The notes beneath the pieces are model-generated. The model did not search any database. It saw only the letters and a program-made list of their open reading frames with translations, and was not told the DNA's origin. Positions 1 to 8,257 of a DNA stretch of 64,000 nucleotides are shown one piece after another. The DNA is from Streptomyces sp. B21-105 (lineage in GTDB: Bacteria; Actinomycetota; Actinomycetes; Streptomycetales; Streptomycetaceae). The position numbers were made by a program, and so were the translations under genes. The stretch is taken from assembly GCF_036898465.1 (NCBI RefSeq), contig NZ_JARUMJ010000001.1, positions 8,246,001-8,310,000 of the forward strand. The letters run 5' to 3'. The first letter of the stretch is position 1; every line of letters begins with the position of its first letter.

Positions 1-671
1 TCCACGGTGCCGTCGGCGGCGCGCGCGGTGACCGTGAGGCCTGCGCCGAGGCGGTCCACCCGCTGGTGGTGATAGCAGGAGGCCTCGACCTTCCCGGCGC
101 CGGCGGCCCGCTCCAGCAGCGAGCCGCTCCGCACCGCCACAGGGTGCACGACGTGCCGGTGTTCGCGGTCCGGGCCGCCCATGTCCTGCTCCAGGGAGCC
201 GCCGAGGGCGACGTTGACGACTTGCAGGCCCCGGCAGACCGCCAGCAGCGGCAGACCGAGGTCCAGTGCGGCGCGGGCGGCCCGCAGATCGAAGGCGTCC
301 TGCGTCTCGTCGACGTCGTAGACGCTGTGGTGGGCGTCGGCGGCGCCGTAGCGGTGCGGGGCGAGGTCGCCGCCGCCGGGGAGCAGGACGCCGTCGAAGC
401 GGGCGAGGCGGGCGGCGACGTCCCGCTCGCCCTGGTCGGCGGGATGCAGGCCGGCCGGTTCGCCGCCGGCCCGCCAGACCGCCTCGACGAGGGCACGGGC
501 GTTGACCTCGGCGGCGTAGCGCAGCGCGGACGTGGTCGCGGAGAAGCGGGCGGGGATCGCGATCAGGGGGCGCGGGGCGGCGACAGGGGCGCGCGGGGCC
601 GCGATCTGGGGGTGCGGCGTCGCGGTCGGGGGGCGGGGGGCCGCGACCGGGGGGCGTGGGGCCGCCGTCAA
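1..671 (-). CDS. Gamma-glutamyl-GABA hydrolase family protein (PuuD type), 3' end outside window
   Basis: Class I glutamine-amidotransferase-fold hydrolase expected to remove the gamma-glutamyl group from a gamma-glutamylated amine-derived acid. Reading the minus strand from about 580 gives RPLIAIPARFS, then VLLPGGGDL, then the nucleophile elbow PLLAVCRGLQVVNVALGG with the catalytic Cys, then YHHQRVDRLG. This is the motif order of the family. The protein continues past base 1, so the final catalytic His-Glu pair is not seen. The start is uncertain: a TTG at 671-669 overlaps the stop of the aldehyde dehydrogenase and would add a Pro/Ala-rich tail before the conserved domain. It is the last gene visible in the permease-dehydrogenase-hydrolase run, which fits a Puu-like pathway. 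The family call is firm; the substrate is inferred. Confidence 0.85.
   Translation of the reverse strand, partial: MTAAPRPPVAAPRPPTATPHPQIAAPRAPVAAPRPLIAIPARFSATTSALRYAAEVNARALVEAVWRAGGEPAGLHPADQGERDVAARLARFDGVLLPGGGDLAPHRYGAADAHHSVYDVDETQDAFDLRAARAALDLGLPLLAVCRGLQVVNVALGGSLEQDMGGPDREHRHVVHPVAVRSGSLLERAAGAGKVEASCYHHQRVDRLGAGLTVTARAADGTV
558..662 (-). repeat. 21-bp-period repeat coding for a Pro/Ala heptapeptide
   Basis: On the minus strand five successive 7-residue units read APRPPVA, APRPPTA, TPHPQIA, APRAPVA and APRPLIA. The last unit runs into the first beta strand of the PuuD-type hydrolase. The units look like local duplication of the coding end of the domain; whether they are translated depends on the start codon used. 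Confidence 0.7.
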
Positions 672-2158
672 AGCTGGATCCAGGTGGTCTTGAGTTCGGT
701 GTACTTCTCCAGCGCGTGCGCGGACTTGTCGCGGCCGTTGCCGGACTGCTTCATGCCGCCGAAGGGGACGGTCAGGTCGCCCTCCTCGTAGCAGTTGACC
801 CACACCGTCCCGGCCTTGAGCGCCCGCGAGACCCGGTGGGCGGTGGACAGGTCGGAGGTCCACAGGCCGGCGGCGAGGCCGTACTCGGTGGCGTTGGCGA
901 GCCGCACCGCCTCCTCCACGTCGTCGAAGGTCAGCACCGACAGCACCGGGCCGAAGATCTCCTCGCGGGCCAGGCGCATGCCCGGGTCCACCTGGTCGAA
1001 GACGGTGGGGTGAAGGTAGCTGCCGCCGGTGCCGGTCAGGGTGCGGGCGCCGCCGGCCCGCAGCCGCGCGCCCTGCCCGACCCCGGCGCCGATGTGGTCG
1101 AGGACGCGCTCCAGGTGCCCCTCGCCCACCAGCGCGCCCATCTCGGTCGCCGGGTCCAGGGGGTCGCCGACCCGCAGGTCACGGGCCCGGGCGACGATCG
1201 CCTCGGTGACGCGTTCGGCGACGGAGGAGTGCACCAGCAGCCGGGAGGGGGCGGTGCACATCTCGCCCTGGTTGAAGAAGATGCCCCAGGCGGCGGTGGC
1301 GGCGGCCTTCTCCAGGTCGGGGGCGTCGGGAAGGATGATGTTCGGCGACTTGCCGCCGAGTTCCAGCCAGACGCGCTTGAGGTTGGAGTCGGCGGCGTAG
1401 CGCAGGAAGTGCCGGCCGACCGAGGTGGAGCCGGTGAACGCCAGCACGTCCACGTCGGGGTGCAGGCCCAGCGCTCGGCCGGCCGTCGGACCGTCCCCGG
1501 CGACGACGTTGAGCACACCCGGCGGCAGGCCGGCCTCGGTGGCGATCCGCCCCAGCGTCAGCGCGGACAGCGGTGAGTTCTCCGACGGCTTCAGCACGAC
1601 CGTGCAGCCCGCCGCCAGCGCCGGCGCGATCTTCCAACTTGCCAGCGTCAGCGGGAAGTTCCACGGTACGACGGCGCCCACGACGCCCGTCGGCTCCCGG
1701 GTGACCAGCGCCAGCGCGTCCGGGGCGGCGTGCGGCGACTCGTCGGTCACCTTGTCCGCCAACTGCCCGTACCAGCGGAAGGTGTTGATCGCCGCGCGCA
1801 GCTCGATCCCGTACGCGTCGGTGAACGGCTTGCCCATCTCCAGGCTCACCGTCAGGGCGAGCGTCTCCCGCTGTTCCTCGAGCAGTTCGGCCACGCGCAG
1901 CAGGACCCGGCCCCGCTCGGCGGGCGCGAGCCGCGGCCAGGGCCCGGAGTCGAAGGCCCGCCGGGCGGCGGCCACGGCCAGGTCGACCTCGGCGCCGTGC
2001 GCGTCGGCGACCTCTGCGAGGACCTGTCCGTCCCGGGGCGAGACGACGGTGAACGCGGCGCCCGAACCCGGCTCGTCGGCCCCGTCGATGTGGTGCTGGA
2101 CCGGCGGCCGCAGTTTCTCGGCGCGGCGCAGCAGATCGTCATGGGTGAGGGCCGGCAT
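668..2158 (-). CDS. NAD(P)-dependent aldehyde dehydrogenase (PuuC-like)
   Basis: 496 residues, full length for the aldehyde dehydrogenase superfamily. Visible motifs are the cofactor-site PWNFPL (about residues 166-171), GSTSVG (243-248), the general base in LELGGKSPN (Glu near 266) and the catalytic Cys in FFNQGEMC (Cys about 301). It should oxidise an amine-derived aldehyde to its acid. A strong AGGAGAG ribosome site precedes the ATG. It lies 176 bp downstream of the permease gene, and its stop overlaps the possible TTG start of the gamma-glutamyl hydrolase. This order, with the glutamine-synthetase-like ligase nearby, suggests the gamma-glutamyl-aminoaldehyde step of a Puu-type route. The substrate is an inference; other acyclic aldehydes are possible. 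Confidence 0.9.
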   Translation of the reverse strand: MPALTHDDLLRRAEKLRPPVQHHIDGADEPGSGAAFTVVSPRDGQVLAEVADAHGAEVDLAVAAARRAFDSGPWPRLAPAERGRVLLRVAELLEEQRETLALTVSLEMGKPFTDAYGIELRAAINTFRWYGQLADKVTDESPHAAPDALALVTREPTGVVGAVVPWNFPLTLASWKIAPALAAGCTVVLKPSENSPLSALTLGRIATEAGLPPGVLNVVAGDGPTAGRALGLHPDVDVLAFTGSTSVGRHFLRYAADSNLKRVWLELGGKSPNIILPDAPDLEKAAATAAWGIFFNQGEMCTAPSRLLVHSSVAERVTEAIVARARDLRVGDPLDPATEMGALVGEGHLERVLDHIGAGVGQGARLRAGGARTLTGTGGSYLHPTVFDQVDPGMRLAREEIFGPVLSVLTFDDVEEAVRLANATEYGLAAGLWTSDLSTAHRVSRALKAGTVWVNCYEEGDLTVPFGGMKQSGNGRDKSAHALEKYTELKTTWIQL

Positions 2159-2334
2159 GTCGGCTCTCCTGTTCTCTTCTTGTCGGTCTGTGGTGGTGTG
2201 CGCGGGGTGGCCCGTGGGCCGCGGCCGATCCCCGGCCGGTGTTCCCCGGTCGGCGATCCCCGGTCGGCGATCCGGGGCCGGCGGCGGCGTCCGGGGAGTG
2301 ACGCCGCCGCCGGCCGTTCACGGGAAGGGCGGGG

Positions 2335-3801
2335 TCAGTCGGTGACGGCGGGTCTGCCGCGGGTCAGCCGTGCCACGCACAGCCCGAGGACCAGCACCGC
2401 CGGGACGGTCAGCTGGAGCCAGACGGCCGTGGTCCGGTCGCCTCCGATGAGCGTGGTGAAGTTCTCGATGATCAGCCAGATGGCGCCGGCGATGCCGAGC
2501 GCGCCCAGCACCGGTGCGACCAGCGTGTTCCACAGCCGGGTGTCGGCGCGGGAGCGGCGGAAGAAGACGACCACGGAGACGGACGTCAGGAAGTACAGGA
2601 GCATCATCGCCAGTACGGCGACGCCGCTGAACCAGGAGAACAGCGTCAGCACCGGGTCCTTGCCGAGCAGTGCGAACGGGACGACCAGCGCCGCCGCGAT
2701 CACCGTCTGCACGGTGCCCGCCGCCCAGGGCGAGTGGCGCCGGTTGAGCCTGGTCAGCCGGTGCGGCAGCAGCCCCTCACGGCCGAGGGAGAACAGATAG
2801 CGGTTGGCGGAGTTGTGGAACGCCAGGATGCCGGCGAACAGCGAGGTGGCCAGCAGGACGGGCAGCACGTCACCGGCCCAGGAGCCGAACAGGGCGGTGA
2901 TCGGCGCGAACACCCACTGCGTCGCGTCGCCCGACTCCAGTGCCTTGCCCGCCTCGGCCGTCGCCGCGGACGCGCCGTGCGCCGAGACCAGCATCCACGA
3001 GGTGAAGGCGAAGAAGCCGGTGACCACCGCGACCGACAGATAGGTGGCGCGCGGCACGGTCCTGCGGGGCTCCCGCGCCTCCTCGCCGTAGATGGCGGTG
3101 GCCTCGAAGCCGAACATCGACGCCACGGCGAACATCAGCGCCACGCCGGGAGCGCCCTGGAGCGCGGCGTGCGGTGAGAAGCTGTCGCCGAAGCCGAGGC
3201 CCTCGGGGCCGCCGCCCTTGAAGAAGGTCACGAGGGCGAACACGATCAGGATGCTGAACTCCGCGAGGACGAACACGGCCAGCAGCTTGGCGCCCATCTC
3301 GATGCCGGCCGCGCCGAGCACCTGGACGACCGCCATGGTGAGCAGCGTCCAGACCCACCACGCGAGGTGCACGTCGGTGTAGTACGCGACGAGGCCGCCG
3401 ACCGTCGCGCCGTAGAGCCCGTACATGGCGGCCTGGATGGCGCAGTAGGCGAAGAGGGCGACGGCGGCGCTGCCGGAGCCGGCCGAGCGGCCGAGGCCTT
3501 TGCCGATGTACGTGTAGAAGGCGCCGGCGTCCACGACGTGGCGGCCCATGGCGACGAAGCCGATGGAGAACAGCAGGACCATGACGCCGGCGGCGAGGTA
3601 CGCGGCGGGCGCGCCCGCCCCGTTGCCGATGGCGACGGCGATGGGGACGGCCCCGGCGATGCCGGTCAGCGGGGCCTGGGCGGAGAGGACGAAGAACAGG
3701 ATGCCCAGGACGCCGAGGGAATCGGGCTTGAGCCTGCCTGTGGTGCTTGTGTCGTGCGGGGAGTGCGGGGCGACCGCCGTCTGACTGTCCACTCGGATCA
3801 C
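2335..3801 (-). CDS. APC-family amino acid/polyamine permease
   Basis: 488 residues with about a dozen hydrophobic segments. It opens with a soluble N-terminus and the first helix LGVLGILFFVLSAQAPLTGIAG, whose unwound region resembles that of APC-superfamily amine and amino acid importers, and continues with GIEMGAKLLAVF and FGFEATAIYGEEAREPRRTVPRATY, the usual cytoplasmic loop. The start is a GTG at 3801 with a weak ribosome site; an in-frame GTG lies a few codons later. It probably imports the amine or amino acid used by this locus. A candidate operator lies 30 bp upstream. Family assignment is firm, substrate unknown. Confidence 0.9.
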   Translation of the reverse strand: MIRVDSQTAVAPHSPHDTSTTGRLKPDSLGVLGILFFVLSAQAPLTGIAGAVPIAVAIGNGAGAPAAYLAAGVMVLLFSIGFVAMGRHVVDAGAFYTYIGKGLGRSAGSGSAAVALFAYCAIQAAMYGLYGATVGGLVAYYTDVHLAWWVWTLLTMAVVQVLGAAGIEMGAKLLAVFVLAEFSILIVFALVTFFKGGGPEGLGFGDSFSPHAALQGAPGVALMFAVASMFGFEATAIYGEEAREPRRTVPRATYLSVAVVTGFFAFTSWMLVSAHGASAATAEAGKALESGDATQWVFAPITALFGSWAGDVLPVLLATSLFAGILAFHNSANRYLFSLGREGLLPHRLTRLNRRHSPWAAGTVQTVIAAALVVPFALLGKDPVLTLFSWFSGVAVLAMMLLYFLTSVSVVVFFRRSRADTRLWNTLVAPVLGALGIAGAIWLIIENFTTLIGGDRTTAVWLQLTVPAVLVLGLCVARLTRGRPAVTD

Positions 3802-3830
3802 CTGTCGGGGACGGGAAGGGATGGGAGTTT

Positions 3831-3844
3831 GTTTTGAGCCAAAC
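3831..3844 (-). promoter_or_regulatory. Candidate repressor operator upstream of the permease gene
   Basis: On the minus strand this reads GTTTGGCTCAAAAC, an imperfect inverted repeat resembling GTTTGACGCCAAAC in front of the ferredoxin operon. A further half-site (GTTTGGC) is at 3875-3881. Likely bound by the same regulator as the sites near 10.7 kb. Confidence 0.5.
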
Positions 3845-4081
3845 GAGTTGCCTCATGGTGGTCGCGAACTATCCGTTTGGCAAGGCTCTGCGGAAACATT
3901 TCCGCCCCGGCGCCGGACGCTCCCGCGCCCACGCCGAAACGTCCCCGGGCCCGGCCGGGCGGACCTCGGCGTCAGGCGGGACGTGGTCGGCGTCAGGCGT
4001 GCGCGGGCGACCGCTGTCGCGGAATGCCCGACGCCGGTCGTGCGGCGACGGAACGGAGGAACCTGCAGGTCGGACGAGCGC

Positions 4082-4171
4082 GCGCGGTCAGAGGGATACG
4101 CGCGGTCGGCGGGTTGTGCGCGGTCAAAGGAACATGCGCGGCCGCAGTGCTATGCGCGGTCAGAGGCCTCT
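4082..4171. repeat. Five tandem 18-bp units
   Basis: The core GCGCGGT (once GCGCGGC) recurs at 4082, 4100, 4118, 4136 and 4154, an exact 18-bp period. The last unit is inside the 3' end of the TetR gene; the others fill part of the gap between it and the permease (3802-4149), which otherwise holds only the permease upstream region. Confidence 0.75.
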
Positions 4172-4899
4172 GTGCGGGCCTGGCTGAGGTCACCGGGGTC
4201 ACCGCGCTCTGCGGCGGTGGCAGCCCCGGGGCCACCGAGGTCACCGGGCCCACCGGTCGAGGCGGCGAGCCTCAGCAGGGACCGCAGCTGTTCCAGAGCG
4301 GCGTCCGTGACCTCGGGCTCGCCGAGGACCAGCTGGTGCAGCACCAGCCCGTCGAGGGCGGCGAAGACCAGCCGGGCCAGTGCCTCGTTCGCGCCGGCCG
4401 ACAGCATCCGGCCCAGCTCGCGCCGGCTGGCGTCGAAGTACTCGTCGTACAGCTCACGGATCTGCGGCAGCAGCTCCGGCCTGCGCCGGGCCTCCAGCAG
4501 CAGCTCGTACTGGAAGGCCTGGGTGCCCGGATCCGCCGTGACCATCTCGGAGAGCCCCGTCGAGAAGTCGGCGATCTCACCGGTGCCCGGTTCGAGCGCG
4601 CTGCGGCTCAGCGAGGTGCGGATGGTGTGGGCGAGGGCCGCCTCGATCAGCGCGTCACGGGAACCGAAGTGGTGCACGACCAGACCGTGGGTGACCCCGG
4701 CCTCCTCCGCGACGGCCCGGTAGGTGAGCCGGCGCAGTCCGCCCCGCGCCACCACGCGCACGGCGGCGTTCAGCAGGGCCTCGCGGCCCTCGCCGTAGTG
4801 CAGGCGCTTCCTCGGCCGGCGGCCCGTCGGGGCGTCCGCGGAGTCGGTCATGCCGGTGACCCTACCCGCCGGCCCGGCGGCGGCCCTCGCGGGTGTCAT
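4150..4899 (-). CDS. TetR/AcrR-family transcriptional regulator of the catabolic operon
   Basis: 249 residues. The N-terminal helix-turn-helix is clear: ALLNAAVRVVARGGLRRLTYRAVAEEAGVTHGLVVHHFGSRDALIEAAL (about residues 40-90). The C-terminal ligand domain is followed by a low-complexity Gly/Ala tail that runs into an 18-bp minisatellite, so the tail may be recent. The ATG at 4899 overlaps the stop of the HpaG-like gene (ATGA), so it is the last gene of the operon starting at 10531. A second possible start is MTDSADAP at 4851. It is the obvious candidate to bind the GTTTG/CAAAC sites at this locus; the ligand is presumably a pathway compound. Regulatory target is inferred. Confidence 0.88.
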   Translation of the reverse strand: MTPARAAAGPAGRVTGMTDSADAPTGRRPRKRLHYGEGREALLNAAVRVVARGGLRRLTYRAVAEEAGVTHGLVVHHFGSRDALIEAALAHTIRTSLSRSALEPGTGEIADFSTGLSEMVTADPGTQAFQYELLLEARRRPELLPQIRELYDEYFDASRRELGRMLSAGANEALARLVFAALDGLVLHQLVLGEPEVTDAALEQLRSLLRLAASTGGPGDLGGPGAATAAERGDPGDLSQARTEASDRA

Positions 4900-5741
4900 C
4901 GCCGGGGCGGGCGGACGCCGCGGAACTCCCAGTCACCGCCGAGCGCGGTGGACAGCACCTCCTCGGACTCGGTGGGCTGGGCGCCGACGTCGGCGCGGAC
5001 CGCGGTCGGGCCGGTCACGATGTGGTTGGTGAGCCGCCCGAGGCCCTCGACCTCCACCTCGACGACGTCTCCCGGCTGGACGGGCCGCGAGTTCGCCGGC
5101 GTGCCGGACAGCAGGACGTCGCCGGGGTGGAGGGTGATGGTGCGGGCGATGTCGGCGACGAGGTAGTGCATGTCCCACTGCATCTCGTCGGTCGAACCGT
5201 CCTGCGCCACCTCGCCGTTGACGTACGTGCGCAGCCGCTTCCCGTGGAAGTCCCAGCCGGTGACCAGCCCCGGCCCGAGCGGGCACAGGGTGTCGGAGCC
5301 CTTCACCCGGAGCATGGACCCGGCGTCGGTGTCGCGGAAGTCGTGCAGTCCGTAGTCGTTGGCGACGGTGTAGCCCGCGATGAACTCCCCTGCCTCGGCG
5401 GGGGAGATGTTGCGCGCGGTCCTGCCGATGACGATGGCGACCTCGCCCTCGTAGTTGAGCCACTTGCAGCCCTCGGGGCGGACGATCGCGCCCTGGTGGG
5501 AGTTGAGGGAGGAGGTCGGCTTGTGGAAGTAGGTGGGGGTGGCCGGGAGATCGATCCCGAACTCGTCCACGCGGCTGCGGTGGTTGAGATGGACGGCGAT
5601 CACCTTCGACGGTACGACCGGCGGCAGGTGTTGCGCCTCCTCGGTCTTGACGCGACGGCCGTCGCCGGCGACGAGTTCGTCCCCGTCGACGGTGACCTGG
5701 ACGGCGGCGCCGTCGAGGAGGATGCGGCGGTACTCGGGCAT
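4896..5741 (-). CDS. hpaG: Fumarylacetoacetate hydrolase-family protein (HpaG-like isomerase/decarboxylase)
   Basis: 281 residues with the FAH fold. SKVIAVHLNHRSRVDEFG near residue 45 leads into the domain. The metal site is visible in NYEGEVAIVIG (family E-x-E motif, here EGE), then YTVANDYGLHDFRDTD and KGSDTLCPLGPGLV, and near the end GDVLLSGTPANSRPVQPGDVVEVEVEGLG. Relatives act in homoprotocatechuate degradation on 5-carboxymethyl-2-hydroxymuconate or its oxo isomer, by isomerisation and decarboxylation. It lies 10 bp after the HpaD-like gene and overlaps the TetR gene by 4 bases. Only one FAH domain is present, so the second HpaG half-reaction or another FAH protein must be elsewhere. Family firm, exact reaction inferred. 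Confidence 0.85.
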   Translation of the reverse strand: MPEYRRILLDGAAVQVTVDGDELVAGDGRRVKTEEAQHLPPVVPSKVIAVHLNHRSRVDEFGIDLPATPTYFHKPTSSLNSHQGAIVRPEGCKWLNYEGEVAIVIGRTARNISPAEAGEFIAGYTVANDYGLHDFRDTDAGSMLRVKGSDTLCPLGPGLVTGWDFHGKRLRTYVNGEVAQDGSTDEMQWDMHYLVADIARTITLHPGDVLLSGTPANSRPVQPGDVVEVEVEGLGRLTNHIVTGPTAVRADVGAQPTESEEVLSTALGGDWEFRGVRPPRR

Positions 5742-5751
5742 GGCGGGGCTC

Positions 5752-6765
5752 CTAGGGGTGGCTGTGCGGGGTGCGGCTGGGCGGCGCGGGAGGGCCGGCG
5801 ACGGTACGACTGGCGGCGGGACGGCTGTCCGGGAGGCTGCCGGGCGGGGTGTGCGCCGGGCCGGCCGTGGCAGGGCCCGCGCCGGTCCAGCCGTCGGACG
5901 GGCGGTCGAACCAGAGGTGCACCTGGCCGGTGCCGATCGAGTTCTCGTACTCCCCGTACTGGCTGGCCCTCGCCACGCAGGCCTGCTCGCCCAGGGCGCC
6001 GGCCATCATCAGGTAGTGGAAGAACTTCGCCTCGGGCCGGTACTTCCAGAACTCGTCCATCGTGTCGAGGACCTTGTCGTGGCGGCCCTCCTTGAACCAG
6101 GCGATGCGCTCGTGGTCGGCCTCGCGCGCCTCGGGGGTACGGATGTGCACCGGGTCGCTGGACTCGTGGTCGCGCAGTTCGCGCAGCGGCCAGAAGGTGT
6201 GCGAGAGGGCGCCGGACGCGATGAGCAGGACACGGCGGCCGGGGGTGGCGGCGATGCCGTCGGCCAGCGCGCGGCCGAGCCGCAGATGGTCCTCCATGTC
6301 ACCGGTCTGGCACACCCCGATGGTCACCCACCGCTTGTCGGGCAGGCCCTCGCCGAGGAACTTCCACAGGTTGATCGTGGCGTAGTAGACCGGCAGGTAG
6401 TCGTCCTCGATCGCGGTGATCCAGGTGCCGTGCCGGTCCGCGAACTTCGTTATGTTCTCCGCCAGTTCGGGGTCGCCGGGGAAGTCGTACGGCATCCGGC
6501 ACATGCCGCGCGGCAGCTCCTCGGAGGTGAACAGCCCGGCGCGGCGCCGCTGGGCGGTGACGACGAACTCGACGGTCGTCGCCCAGTGCGAGTCGAGGAC
6601 GACGACGGTGTCGTAGTCGTCGCGGGCGAAGACGTCCTCGCGCAGCTGCCGCAGCCCGGTGACGAGGGTGATCTCCTTGCCCTGGTTGAGCTCCCGCCGT
6701 TCCTGCTCGGGGAGCACGATGGTGGGGACGTGGGCGAGCAGCCCCGCCCCGACGATCTCACCCAT
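5752..6765 (-). CDS. hpaD: Class III (LigB-type) extradiol ring-cleavage dioxygenase, HpaD-like
   Basis: 337 residues. The N-terminus IVGAGLLAHVPTIVLPEQ carries the first iron-ligand His of the LigB/DODA family, and VVVLDSHWATTVEFVV holds a second His region. RVLLIASGALSHTFWPLRELRDHE contains the conserved catalytic His. It resembles 3,4-dihydroxyphenylacetate 2,3-dioxygenases, which open a catechol next to one hydroxyl to give a semialdehyde. The start overlaps the end of the dehydrogenase gene by 8 bases, implying coupled translation. The C-terminal 50 residues are Pro/Ser/Ala-rich and probably not part of the fold. Substrate assignment rests on the HpaE- and HpaG-like neighbours. Confidence 0.87.
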   Translation of the reverse strand: MGEIVGAGLLAHVPTIVLPEQERRELNQGKEITLVTGLRQLREDVFARDDYDTVVVLDSHWATTVEFVVTAQRRRAGLFTSEELPRGMCRMPYDFPGDPELAENITKFADRHGTWITAIEDDYLPVYYATINLWKFLGEGLPDKRWVTIGVCQTGDMEDHLRLGRALADGIAATPGRRVLLIASGALSHTFWPLRELRDHESSDPVHIRTPEAREADHERIAWFKEGRHDKVLDTMDEFWKYRPEAKFFHYLMMAGALGEQACVARASQYGEYENSIGTGQVHLWFDRPSDGWTGAGPATAGPAHTPPGSLPDSRPAASRTVAGPPAPPSRTPHSHP

Positions 6766-8224
6766 GGTCCTGGCTCCATCCGTTCGGCGCGGTCACGGTG
6801 TTCTTCAGGTCGCAGTAGAAGTCGAAGCTCCAGGAGCCGCCCTCGCGTCCGACACCGGACTGGCGGGAGCCGCCGAAGGGCGCCCGGAGGTCGCGGACGA
6901 AGAAGCAGTTGACCCAGACCGTGCCCGCGACCAGTCGTGCCGTGACGCGCTCGGCGCGCGCACGGTCGCCGGTGGCGAGGGTGGCCGCCAGACCGAAGCG
7001 GGTGTCGTTGGCGAGCCGGACGGCTTCGTCCTCGGTGGTGAAGGTCTGGAGCGTGAGGACGGGTCCGAAGACCTCTTCCTGGACGATCTCCGAGTCCTGG
7101 GTCACGCCGGTGAGCAGCGTCGGCGCGTAGTACCGGCCGTCCTTGCGGTGCCCGCCGATGACCGCGCGTGCCCCGGCGTCGAGCGCCCGCCGCACGAAGC
7201 CGTCGATCTTCTCCAGTTGGCGGGGGTGGATGGTGGGCCCTATGTCGGCGGCCTCCTCGCGGGGGTCGCCCTGGGTGAGCTGCCCGGCCTTCTCCACGAA
7301 CCGCCGGGTGAACTCCTCGGCGACCGAGTCCTCGACCAGGATCCGGGTGGCCGCGAGACAGACCTGGCCGGCGTTGTCGTACTGCTCCACCGCGAGGTCG
7401 ACGGCGAGGTCGAGGTCGGCGTCGGCGAACACCAACAGCGGTGACTTGCCACCGAGTTCGAGGCTGAGCGGGGTGAGGTGGGCGGCGGCCGACGCGGCGA
7501 TCCGCCGGGCCGTCGGGACGGAGCCGGTGAAGCTGATGCGGCGGACGTCCGGGTGGGAGGTGAGTGCGTCGCCGATCTCGGAGCCGTAGCCCTGGACCAC
7601 GTTCAGCACCCCGGCCGGCAGCCCGGCCTCGGCGGCGATGTCCGCGAGCAGGGACGCGGTCAGCGGGGACCACTCGGCGGGCTTCAGGACCACGGTGTTG
7701 CCGGCGGCGAGGGCCGGCGCGACCTTCCAGGTGGCGAGCATGAGCGGGGCGTTCCACGGGGTGATCAGCACACTCGGGCCCGCCGGGTCCCAGGAGACGT
7801 GGTTGGTGTGGCCCCGGGTCTCGAAGTCCTCGTGGTCCAGCTTCAGCAGCCAGTCGGCGAAGAAGCGGAAGTTGTGCGCCACCCGGGGCATCACCCCGCG
7901 GCGGTGCGAGCGCAGCAGGGCCCCGTTGTCGGTGGTCTCGACGACCGCCAGCTCCTCGAGCCGTTTCTCCACGCCGTCGGCGACGGCGTGCAGGATGCGG
8001 GCGCGTTCGGCGCGCGGGGTGGCCGCCCAGGCGGGGAAGGCGGCCTTGGCGGCGGCCACGGCGGCGGCGGCCTGAGCCGGGGTGCCGCGCGCGATCTCGC
8101 CGATCGCGCGGCCGTCGATGGGTGAGACGTCGGTGAACGTCTCGGCGGAGGCGACGCGTTCGCCGCCGATCCAGTGCCGGGCGTCGACGGTGACCCCGGC
8201 CACCGTGAGGGTGTGCTCGATCAT
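6758..8224 (-). CDS. hpaE: Aldehyde dehydrogenase, 5-carboxymethyl-2-hydroxymuconate-semialdehyde dehydrogenase-like (HpaE)
   Basis: 488 residues from the ATG at 8224, which has a GGAG seven bases upstream; an upstream in-frame TTG is less likely. Cofactor motif TPWNAPLMLATWK (about 155-167), SFTGSVPTAR (231-240), general base in LELGGKSPL (Glu about 256) and the catalytic Cys in NAGQVCLAAT (about 289) are all present. The stretch RRGVMPRVAHNFRFFADWLL is typical of HpaE-type enzymes. It should oxidise the semialdehyde formed by ring cleavage to the dicarboxylate. It overlaps the dioxygenase gene by 8 bases, matching consecutive steps. Confident on family, good on pathway. Confidence 0.88.
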   Translation of the reverse strand: MIEHTLTVAGVTVDARHWIGGERVASAETFTDVSPIDGRAIGEIARGTPAQAAAAVAAAKAAFPAWAATPRAERARILHAVADGVEKRLEELAVVETTDNGALLRSHRRGVMPRVAHNFRFFADWLLKLDHEDFETRGHTNHVSWDPAGPSVLITPWNAPLMLATWKVAPALAAGNTVVLKPAEWSPLTASLLADIAAEAGLPAGVLNVVQGYGSEIGDALTSHPDVRRISFTGSVPTARRIAASAAAHLTPLSLELGGKSPLLVFADADLDLAVDLAVEQYDNAGQVCLAATRILVEDSVAEEFTRRFVEKAGQLTQGDPREEAADIGPTIHPRQLEKIDGFVRRALDAGARAVIGGHRKDGRYYAPTLLTGVTQDSEIVQEEVFGPVLTLQTFTTEDEAVRLANDTRFGLAATLATGDRARAERVTARLVAGTVWVNCFFVRDLRAPFGGSRQSGVGREGGSWSFDFYCDLKNTVTAPNGWSQDHG

Positions 8225-8257
8225 GCCGGTCTCCAAGTTCTGTGATGCGTGCGGGGG

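Noticed and set aside
3855..3883. Promoter of the permease gene (TTGCCA with 17-bp spacing)
   Set aside because: The expected -10 reads CACCAT, too far from consensus; only the operator-like repeat was reported.
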